Positions 57,547 through 64,000 of a stretch of 64,000 nucleotides of DNA are shown here, piece after piece. The stretch lies in the NCBI RefSeq assembly GCF_025950235.1, contig NZ_JAPDDT010000009.1, positions 62,001 through 126,000 on the forward strand, written 5' to 3'. How positions within the stretch are numbered: the stretch's first letter is position 1; every line of letters begins with the position of its first letter. The notes beneath the pieces are model-generated. The model made no database searches. It had not been told where the DNA came from and saw only the letters and a list, made by a program, of their open reading frames with translations. The position numbers were made by a program, and so were the translations under genes. The stretch comes from Luteolibacter arcticus. Lineage in GTDB: Bacteria > Verrucomicrobiota > Verrucomicrobiia > Verrucomicrobiales > Akkermansiaceae.

Positions 57547-60500
57547 ATGACTCATCTCCATATTCCATCCCGTCGTGCCACCCTTCTAACGGCCGCCGCC
57601 TCGCTCGCCGTGATCACCGCGCCCGCGGCCACCCTGACTTGGGACGGCGGCGATTCGCTCTGGCAAACCCCAGCCACTTGGGTCGGCGACGTTGCCCCGG
57701 TCGCAGGCGACGCCCTGATCTTCGCGGGCACCGTGGATCTGGCATCCCAGAATGACTTTCCCGCCGGGACCGCATTCCTCGGCCTGACCTTCAGCGCGGG
57801 TGCGGGTGCCTTCAACATCACCGGCAACGGCATCGTGCTCAACCGCACCAACGCCGGCACCGGCACCGCGCTCACCGGTGGCAACATCACCAACAACGCC
57901 ACCACCGCGCAGACGGTCGGCCTGCCCGTGACGCTGTCCCCCGGCAACCACAGCATCGCCACCGGTACCGGCGCGGGCACTCTGAATCTAACCGGAACTT
58001 TCGCCCGCAGCACCGGCTCGACCCTCGTCTTCACCAAGGCGGGAGGAGACATCCATGTCACCGGCTCAGGCCTGGCCAACAATGCCGCCGGCATTCTCGG
58101 CGGCTGGGCGCTCATCGGCGACGCCTGGGCCAGCTTGGATGGCAGTGGAAATGTCGTCCCCTACAGCGGCTATACCGGCATCACCGCCGGCGCGATCCCG
58201 CTGGCCAGCGCGAACCTCAACTACCGCCACACCGGCACCACGACACCCCTGACCGCGGCCAATGGCACCACCCTCAATTCTTTCACCTTCAACAGCGGTG
58301 CCGCCACCACCCTCACGGTCAGCGGCACGATGAAGCTCGGCAGCCGTGGCGGCATCGCCCGCACCAGCACTTCGACCGGCGTGCACATCGTGAACGGCGG
58401 GATCATCACTGCAAACGGCGGTGGCGAAATCACGCTCGTCGATGCCCCACTTGCCGCGACCGGCAACAACCTGCGCATCGATTCCGTCATTTCCAACGAT
58501 GGACCCAATGTCGTGTCCGTGAATGTCGTCGGCTACCTCGACATCCGCGGTGCCAATACCTACACCGGCGGCACTTTCATCAACCAGGGCCGCATCCAAG
58601 CCGGTCCCGTCACGACTTTCGGCACCGGCCCGGTCACCATCTATCCCGGCGGCAGCACGTTCCTCAACGTGGCCGGCGGCAACTGGGCCAGCAACTTCTT
58701 CGTGGCCGGCGTGGGATCCACCGAGCAAGGCACCGACAATCCCGCGGGGCCGGGAGCGATCCGATTGGGAAATACCTCCAACATCACCGGATCGATCACC
58801 CTCCAGGGAAACACGCGCCTCACCTCGTCTTCGAGCACCTCGACCGGCCCGGTCATCTCCGGCCGTATCACCGGCACGGGCACTCTCGAACTGGTGCCGT
58901 TTGCCAACAGTTCGGCGATCCTCAATCTCTCCAACACCAACCTCGCCACGCCGAACAACTGGAGCGGTCCGCTGGTGATCAACACCATTTCCCCCGCCCG
59001 TGCCTTGACCGTTAGACTCGGTGCCGACGAACAGGTGCCAGATGCCTCCGATCTCACGCTCACCGGCGGCACCTCGCTCACCAGTGCCAATATCGCCACC
59101 TTCAACCTCAACGGCTCCGATGAAACCATCGGCGGCCTCAACAGCTCGGCGGCGTACCACGTGGTCACCAACCTCGCCGCGGCCGGCTTGAACTCGATCC
59201 TCACCGTCGGCACCGGCAATGCCAACGGCGACTACGCCGGGAAATTCCAAGACGTGCTCGGCGGCGGCACCCTGAGTCTGGTGAAAAACGGCAGCGGCAA
59301 GCAAGTGCTGCGCGGCTTCACGGCTTATGGCGGCACCACCACGGTCAATGGTGGCATCCTCGAAATGGTGGGCGATATCATCGCCGACGGTCTGGTCACG
59401 GTGAATTCCGGTGCCACCTTCGCGAGCAATGGCGCGGTCACCGGCAACGTGATCGTTGCCGACGGAGGACAACTGTACGCCACCGGAACCGATGGCAGCG
59501 ACATGGCCCTCAGCGGCAGCCTCGACCTCGGCACCGGCACGACACTGACCCTTAGCACCGCCAGCCTGCCCGCGCTCACGGTGGCCGGAGCACTCACTCC
59601 CACGGGCGCTGCCGGGAGCGTGACCGTGAATCTCGATACCGGCGATTCCTTGCCGACGGTGGGTCTGCACCCGCTCATCACCTACGGATCGCTTGCCGGC
59701 TCCGGAGTCGGAGCCTTCGCCCTCGGCACGCTGCCCGCGCGCTTTGCAGCCACCCTGGTGAACGACGCTCCTAACAATACCATCGCGCTCAATGTGACCG
59801 CCAGCGATTTCCCTGTCTGGAGCGGCGCCCTCGGCAGCGAATGGAGCACCTCCGTCCTGTCGTCTCCGAAGAACTGGGTGCTGAGCTCGAACGGTGCGAC
59901 CGCCACCGACTTCATCAGCGGTGAGTCCGTCGTCTTCAACAACAATGCCATCGGCACCACCGTTGACGTCAGCGGCGCGAACGTGCAGGCGGCCAGGGTC
60001 CACTTCAACCACACGACCAAGAATTACCTCCTCACCGGATCCCATGCCATCTCCTCCACCAGCGAGTTGCTGAAGGAAGGCACCGGAGTTCTGACCATCG
60101 CCAGCGAGGGCCACAGCTTCGCCGATGGTATCCGGATCGAGGCAGGCACGCTGCGGGTCGGCAACGGCGGTACCACCGGCAACCTCGGAGCCAACGCAGT
60201 GAAGAATAATGCCGTGCTCGAGTTCAATCGCTCCGATAGCCCGACGATGGCGAACGTGATCAGCGGACCGGGCGAAGTGAAGCAGGTGGGCAGCGGCGTG
60301 GTCACTCTCAGCGCGGCCAATACCTACGATGGCGAAACCACCGTCGCCTCCGGCACCCTGCGCATTACCAACAACGCCTCACTCGGCACCGGCCCCGTCA
60401 CGGTGGAGGCCGGAGGCGCCCTCAATATTTCCGGCAACCCGACGGTCAACGGCCAGAACTTCGGGTCCAAGCAGTTCTTCATTTCCGGCAACGGTCCATC

Positions 60501-62082
60501 GGGACTTGGTGCCCTGGTGAACATCGGCGGGGCCGGCCAGAACAATGCCTACCAGTCGGTCACTCTCGAGGCCGACGCCAGCGTCGGCGGCGACACCCGC
60601 TTCGACATTCGCAACGGCTCCGCCAAGCTCGCCCTCGACGGCCACACCCTGCGCAAGCGCGGCACCAACCAGGTCACCGTCGTTTCCGGAATCATCGAGG
60701 GTGACGTTGATGGTGATCCCATGGTTCCCAGCAAGGTCATCGTCGAGGAAGGCACTTTCGCGGTGGAAGTGAGCACCCGCACGGAACCGCCGGTCAGCGG
60801 CGGTTCCTTCATCGTTGAGCCCAACGCTCACTTCCAGTTCTTCCAAAATACCATCGTAGGCGTCGACGGCGGCATTACTTGGCCGATCACGCTGCGCGAA
60901 AACTCGGCTACCGGAAACGCCGGTGCCACCCTCGCCACGGTGCCAGCAAATATCATTCTGGAAGGCAATGCCGTCCTCGTTCCGTTCACTTCTGGCACCC
61001 GCAATCCCGCCAATAATTTCCCGATCACCTTCACCGGCACGATCACCGAGAACCTCGGCTCGTTCGGATTCGCCAAGGAAGGCGTCAACACAGTGACGCT
61101 CTCGGGCACGGGCAGCAACTACACCGGTGCCACACTGGTCAATGCAGGAACCCTGAGCGTGACGGGATCGATCCCCGCGTCGCCGGTCACGGTCGCGGCC
61201 GGAGCCACTCTCAACGGAACCGGCACTCTCGGTGGCACGGTCACCAACAACGGCACCATTTCCCCGGGCGTCGGCGGCGGCGGATTCGGAACCCTTGCCA
61301 CGGGCTCCACCAACCTCGGAGCCACCGCCACGCTCGTCTTCGAAACGAACTCCACATCCCTCGCTTCGGACAAGCTGGTGGTGACGGGCAACTTGAACCT
61401 CGGAGGCCTGCTCAATGTCACCGACCTCGGCGCCACCCTGCTGCCGGCCGGCAGCAGGGTCGTCATCGCCAGCTACACCGGGACGCTCACCGGAGCTTTC
61501 TCCAATGCCCCTGACAACGGCACCGTCGTCGTCGGCCTCAACACCTTCACGGTGGACTACAACGAGGATGTCTCCGGCACGCTCTCGGTCACGCTCACCG
61601 TGCCCACCGACTCCGCCTACGACGAGTGGGCAACCGATATGGACCTCGACGGCACCAACAGCGGCAAGCTCCAGGATCCGGATAACGACGGCCTCGATAA
61701 TATCGTCGAGTTCGGCCTCGACGGCGATCCGCTCAGCGGCGCGGCCAATGGCAAGACCCGCCTCGCCATTGCCGATGTCGATCCCGGAGCACCGGTCGAG
61801 AACGCCATCACCCTCACCTTGCCGGTCCGAACGGATGCCGACTTCGATGGTCCGGGCGACCTCGTTTCGGCTGCGATCGATGACATCATCTACAAGATCC
61901 AGGGGTCGCTTTCGCTCGGCGATTTCACCTCGCTTGATGTCACCGAGGTCTCCCCCGCGCTCGCCGCGGACATGCCCGGGCTGACTCCCGGCTGGAGCTA
62001 CCGGACCTTCCGCCTGCCGGGCACCCCCGGCAACCCGCACGCAAAGGCCTTCCTCCGCGCCGACGTGAGCGAAGCCCCCTGA
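57547..62082 (+). CDS. Giant secreted autotransporter-associated beta-strand repeat (PATR) protein, 1511 aa
   Basis: A signal-like N-terminus (LLTAAASLAVITAPAATLTW) leads into a Gly/Thr/Asn/Ala-rich beta-helical body with PATR units. Examples are VVGYLDIRGANTYTGGTF near 325, LSLVKNGSGKQVLRGFTAYGG near 580, LLKEGTGVLTIASEG near 840, VKQVGSGVVTLSAANTYDG near 910 and FGFAKEGVNTVTLSGTG near 1175. A Ca-binding DPDNDGLDNIVEFGLDGDP motif lies near 1380-1400 before a terminal beta domain. There is no outer-membrane barrel or sorting signal. Downstream of the alginate lyase with a shared upstream element, it may be a surface partner in polyuronate use. It resembles the protein at 5458 in plan only. 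Confidence 0.9.
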   Translation: MTHLHIPSRRATLLTAAASLAVITAPAATLTWDGGDSLWQTPATWVGDVAPVAGDALIFAGTVDLASQNDFPAGTAFLGLTFSAGAGAFNITGNGIVLNRTNAGTGTALTGGNITNNATTAQTVGLPVTLSPGNHSIATGTGAGTLNLTGTFARSTGSTLVFTKAGGDIHVTGSGLANNAAGILGGWALIGDAWASLDGSGNVVPYSGYTGITAGAIPLASANLNYRHTGTTTPLTAANGTTLNSFTFNSGAATTLTVSGTMKLGSRGGIARTSTSTGVHIVNGGIITANGGGEITLVDAPLAATGNNLRIDSVISNDGPNVVSVNVVGYLDIRGANTYTGGTFINQGRIQAGPVTTFGTGPVTIYPGGSTFLNVAGGNWASNFFVAGVGSTEQGTDNPAGPGAIRLGNTSNITGSITLQGNTRLTSSSSTSTGPVISGRITGTGTLELVPFANSSAILNLSNTNLATPNNWSGPLVINTISPARALTVRLGADEQVPDASDLTLTGGTSLTSANIATFNLNGSDETIGGLNSSAAYHVVTNLAAAGLNSILTVGTGNANGDYAGKFQDVLGGGTLSLVKNGSGKQVLRGFTAYGGTTTVNGGILEMVGDIIADGLVTVNSGATFASNGAVTGNVIVADGGQLYATGTDGSDMALSGSLDLGTGTTLTLSTASLPALTVAGALTPTGAAGSVTVNLDTGDSLPTVGLHPLITYGSLAGSGVGAFALGTLPARFAATLVNDAPNNTIALNVTASDFPVWSGALGSEWSTSVLSSPKNWVLSSNGATATDFISGESVVFNNNAIGTTVDVSGANVQAARVHFNHTTKNYLLTGSHAISSTSELLKEGTGVLTIASEGHSFADGIRIEAGTLRVGNGGTTGNLGANAVKNNAVLEFNRSDSPTMANVISGPGEVKQVGSGVVTLSAANTYDGETTVASGTLRITNNASLGTGPVTVEAGGALNISGNPTVNGQNFGSKQFFISGNGPSGLGALVNIGGAGQNNAYQSVTLEADASVGGDTRFDIRNGSAKLALDGHTLRKRGTNQVTVVSGIIEGDVDGDPMVPSKVIVEEGTFAVEVSTRTEPPVSGGSFIVEPNAHFQFFQNTIVGVDGGITWPITLRENSATGNAGATLATVPANIILEGNAVLVPFTSGTRNPANNFPITFTGTITENLGSFGFAKEGVNTVTLSGTGSNYTGATLVNAGTLSVTGSIPASPVTVAAGATLNGTGTLGGTVTNNGTISPGVGGGGFGTLATGSTNLGATATLVFETNSTSLASDKLVVTGNLNLGGLLNVTDLGATLLPAGSRVVIASYTGTLTGAFSNAPDNGTVVVGLNTFTVDYNEDVSGTLSVTLTVPTDSAYDEWATDMDLDGTNSGKLQDPDNDGLDNIVEFGLDGDPLSGAANGKTRLAIADVDPGAPVENAITLTLPVRTDADFDGPGDLVSAAIDDIIYKIQGSLSLGDFTSLDVTEVSPALAADMPGLTPGWSYRTFRLPGTPGNPHAKAFLRADVSEAP

Positions 62083-62112
62083 TTATTTCCTGGGTCCACA
62101 ACAACGGGTAAG

Positions 62113-62144
62113 AAAGGCCGGGCCGCGCGAGGGGTCCGGCCTTT
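62113..62144 (+). terminator. Hairpin terminator of the 1511-aa repeat protein gene
   Basis: A 9-bp perfect stem AAAGGCCGG / CCGGCCTTT (62113-62121 with 62136-62144), 14-nt loop, 31 bp after the stop. The T residues are only those of the stem, so it is a moderate terminator. Confidence 0.65.
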
Positions 62145-62226
62145 CATCTGGCAGAAATCTCGGAGTTACGCGATTCCGTACTAGCCATCCCGGGGAGAAT
62201 CGGACAGTCTCTTCTGCGTAAGGGAT

Positions 62227-62312
62227 AGTTGCACAGCCCCCCAGGCAACTGGGACCACGGCCCCCGGACACTGGAACGGTTCCCCCCTCTAGTGTCCGGG
62301 GGCTTTCCTTTT
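62227..62312 (+). ncRNA. Candidate small RNA ending in a strong terminator, C6 loops
   Basis: Behind the first terminator and before the next gene there are two hairpins. The first is AGTTGC / GCAACT (62227-62232 with 62245-62250), whose loop carries six C. The second is a perfect 13-bp stem (62260-62272 with 62291-62303) whose 18-nt loop also carries six C, followed by TTTCCTTTT. A strong intrinsic terminator with no gene of its own suggests an independent short transcript. Poly-C loops that can pair with Shine-Dalgarno sequences are typical of cuckoo-type and C-rich sRNAs. The 5' end is unknown and could be upstream, within 62145-62226. Confidence 0.45.
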
Positions 62313-62364
62313 CTACCCCCGATCCCCCTTGCGTGCCGGTGTGGGGTGGATTTAATCCGCGGCC

Positions 62365-63111
62365 ATGGCGATCGACACGGGCTTCATCGGGAAAGTGGAC
62401 TCCCCGCGCTTCTGCGAGCGGCTATTCGCCGTGCTGCCCGACGTGATGTTCTGCCTGAAGGACACCGACCGCTGCTACCGGGCCGTCAACCAAGGCTTCG
62501 CCGACCGCACCGGCATCAAGGACACCCGGCGGCTGATCGGCCGGCGGGCGGAGGATTTTTTCCCGCGGGCATTGGCGGAAGTCTATCGGGAGCAGGATGA
62601 GGAAGTATTGGTCGGCGGACGCGAGATCGTGGATCAACTGGAGCTTTCGCTGAATCGCGACGGCAGCCAAGGCTGGTACCTGGCGACCAAGGTCCCGCTG
62701 CATGACAGCGACGGAAAGATCATCGGGCTGGCCTCCGTGTCCCGCGACCTGCGGGCACCGCGCGAGGGCGACGCCGAGCTGGCCGGAATCGCCAAGGTGG
62801 TGGAGCACGTGCGCGACCACCTGGACGATCCGCTGCGCGCGGCGGAATTGGCGGCCATTGCCAAACTCACGCCCACCCAGCTCGAGCGGCGGATGCGGCG
62901 GGTCTTCCAGCTCAGCACCACGCAGTTCGTGAGAAAGGCGCGGATCGGCCACGCGGCGAAGTTGCTGGCGGAGACGCCGATGGCCATTGCCGATGTGGCG
63001 CTGGAGTGCGGCTATGGCGACCAGACGGCCCTGACCAGGCAGTTCCGCAGCATGGTGGGCATGCCGCCGGCAGCCTACCGCGACCACATGAAAAAGCGCG
63101 GTAACCCATGA
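62365..63111 (+). CDS. PAS-domain / AraC-type transcriptional regulator
   Basis: A 248-aa regulator. The N-terminal PAS-like sensory domain (about 20-130: LPDVMFCLKDTDRCYRAVNQ, then ATKVPLHDSDGKIIGLASV) is joined to an AraC/XylS pair of HTHs (about 140-245: LDDPLRAAELAAIAKLTPTQ, then IADVALECGYGDQTALTRQF). AraC regulators commonly control sugar use; a PAS sensor could bind a small aromatic, heme or other ligand. It overlaps nadD by 4 bp, an arrangement with no clear logic. A strong terminator lies upstream, so it has its own promoter. Confidence 0.88.
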   Translation: MAIDTGFIGKVDSPRFCERLFAVLPDVMFCLKDTDRCYRAVNQGFADRTGIKDTRRLIGRRAEDFFPRALAEVYREQDEEVLVGGREIVDQLELSLNRDGSQGWYLATKVPLHDSDGKIIGLASVSRDLRAPREGDAELAGIAKVVEHVRDHLDDPLRAAELAAIAKLTPTQLERRMRRVFQLSTTQFVRKARIGHAAKLLAETPMAIADVALECGYGDQTALTRQFRSMVGMPPAAYRDHMKKRGNP

Positions 63112-63686
63112 GCGAGCTGCGCCGCATTGCGCTATTCGGCGGAACCTTCGACCCGATCCATCTCGGCCACATCGAGATCGCACGGCGGGCAAAGAACCTG
63201 TTGGAACTGGATGAGGTGCGCTTTCTCCCCTGCCACACCTCTCCGCACAAGCTGGGCGTGGTCAGCGCACCGGCAAAGGATCGCCTGGAAATGGCGCGGG
63301 TGGCGACCCGGAAGCTACCGTGGGCAGAGGTCGATGACTTCGACCTGAGCCGCCCTCCCCCGTCGTACTCCTACGAGACGGCGGAGGAGATGACGCGGCG
63401 ATTTCCGGATGCGCAGTTGTTCTGGCTGATGGGCGCCGACCAGTGGCGAGCACTGCCGCAGTGGCGGGAGCCGGAACGGCTGGCGGGACTCGTGGAGTTC
63501 ATCGTCTTTGCCCGCGATGGCGACCCGGAGCCACATCCCGGATGGAAGATGCATTACCTAACAGGGACCCATCCGGCCTCCGCGACGGCAATACGGGAGG
63601 CCCTGGCCGAGGGACAAACAGGGCTTCCGTGGCTGGATCCGGACGTGGAACATCTGATCCGGCAGCGGCACCTCTATACGGCGTGA
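63108..63686 (+). CDS. nadD: Nicotinate-nucleotide adenylyltransferase
   Basis: This enzyme adenylates nicotinate mononucleotide to deamido-NAD in NAD synthesis. The 192-aa protein has the nucleotidyltransferase motif FGGTFDPIHLGHIEIAR (about 9-25, HxGH as H18-L-G-H21) and the ending TGTHPASATAIREAL, the usual ISSTxIR position. Its start overlaps the AraC-type gene (ATGA). rsfS, its usual neighbour, is not next; a secreted-protein gene follows after 57 bp. Confidence 0.95.
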   Translation: MSELRRIALFGGTFDPIHLGHIEIARRAKNLLELDEVRFLPCHTSPHKLGVVSAPAKDRLEMARVATRKLPWAEVDDFDLSRPPPSYSYETAEEMTRRFPDAQLFWLMGADQWRALPQWREPERLAGLVEFIVFARDGDPEPHPGWKMHYLTGTHPASATAIREALAEGQTGLPWLDPDVEHLIRQRHLYTA

Positions 63687-63743
63687 AAACCGCGGCTTGC
63701 ACGCTTCTGCGGGGCTGCCTAGATTCCGACCGAATCCCCTGCC

Positions 63744-64000
63744 ATGAAACCGATCGCGATTCTCCTTTGCAGCCTCCTGTCCCTCGCCGCCGTGAACGGC
63801 CAAGAGGCGGCGGAGAAGCCCAAGCCCGAAGTCTTCGCCTTCATGGAGGAGTTTTCCAACCTGCCAAAGGAGCAACGTGAGGAGTTCCAAAAGAAGCTGG
63901 CGGAGGCGCAGCGGCTCTTTGCTCAGAAACGGGTGTTTGAGGCCATCGGGAAGGCCAACGAAGCTGCCGCGATCTTCAAGGGACATCCGGATCTCCAGAA
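63744..64000 (+). CDS. Secreted helical protein, N-terminal part (truncated by window)
   Basis: Only about 85 residues are visible. A signal peptide (MKPIAILLCSLLSLAAVNGQ) leads into a charged alpha-helical stretch (PEVFAFMEEFSNLPKEQREE, then KLAEAQRLFAQKRVFEAIGK and EAAAIFKGHPDL) that reads like the start of a TPR-type repeat protein. It is not recognisable further. The 57-bp gap from nadD contains a CCGACCGAATCC word and a ribosome-site-poor leader. Confidence 0.7.
   Translation, partial: MKPIAILLCSLLSLAAVNGQEAAEKPKPEVFAFMEEFSNLPKEQREEFQKKLAEAQRLFAQKRVFEAIGKANEAAAIFKGHPDLQ

Noticed and set aside
58066-62040. Minus-strand frames of 682 and 553 codons opposite the second giant repeat protein
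   Set aside because: Same repeat-codon effect as at 5.5-9.3 kb; no domain signals.
62145-62364. tRNA or riboswitch before the AraC-type gene
   Set aside because: No cloverleaf, no known riboswitch core; only hairpins with poly-C loops were found.

Overview
The window is about 65% GC and densely coded. It looks like a chromosomal segment of a diderm, polysaccharide-degrading bacterium of the phylum Verrucomicrobiota, probably close to Luteolibacter or Haloferula. That placement is inferred from gene content: giant secreted proteins with autotransporter-associated beta-strand repeats, an arylsulfatase, GDSL acetylesterases, alginate lyases, a GntR/LacI-hybrid regulator and PilT/PilU-type ATPases. 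No rRNA, tRNA, CRISPR array, transposase or prophage was recognised, and both ends of the window cut through genes.

Layout. 1-4126 (-) is a compact four-gene cassette: three small Trp-motif (WXG100-like) helical proteins and a large membrane FtsK/SpoIIIE ATPase. It resembles a minimal type VII (ESX) secretion core in a diderm. 4230-9468 holds a sugar-type regulator divergent from a 1336-residue repeat protein, with two TGTCWGACA palindromes between them, followed by a small cluster of non-coding repeats. 9795-17639 holds aat, a divergent hslO, a glucosyl-3-phosphoglycerate cluster (gpgS, GNAT, glycosyltransferase, HAD) and a fused tRNA-hydroxylase/pseudouridine-synthase gene. 17648-20284 is an ECF42-type sigma cassette plus a small PQQ-repeat gene. 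20445-24738 is a MacAB-like ABC exporter. 24745-29136 is an ECF sigma/anti-sigma operon with tandem DUF1573 genes and a periplasmic rhodanese. 29111-36551 (-) holds a zinc-ribbon membrane protein, two PilT-type ATPases, a YqjDE-like envelope set and an AsmA-like protein. 36662-45128 holds an MBL hydrolase, a sulfatase, thiS/thiH, acpP with a textbook terminator, a LysM protein with a degenerate L,D-transpeptidase domain, and accA. 45258-52023 holds a NUDIX hydrolase, an EboD-like cyclase, two rhamnogalacturonan acetylesterase-like genes and glnD. 52443-62082 holds a lipoprotein divergent from a BlaI/BlaR1 pair, a PL6-alginate lyase fusion and a 1511-residue repeat protein. 62365-64000 holds a PAS-AraC regulator, nadD and a truncated secreted protein.

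How the parts fit together. Sulfatase, acetylesterases, alginate lyase and the large repeat proteins suggest surface attack on algal or plant polyanionic glycans, with dedicated regulators nearby. A 20-bp element is shared by the upstream regions of the alginate lyase gene and the second repeat protein, suggesting co-regulation. Two signals run across genes. First, REP-like hairpins, several with a 5' GTAG, lie at 3' ends and between convergent genes. Second, an octamer YTGTTAGR (reverse complement YCTAACAR) recurs about 20 times in several reading frames and also in intergenic DNA. Two intergenic loci (about 52.2 kb and 62.2 kb) look like small RNAs with twin hairpins whose loops carry six or seven C (or G) residues.
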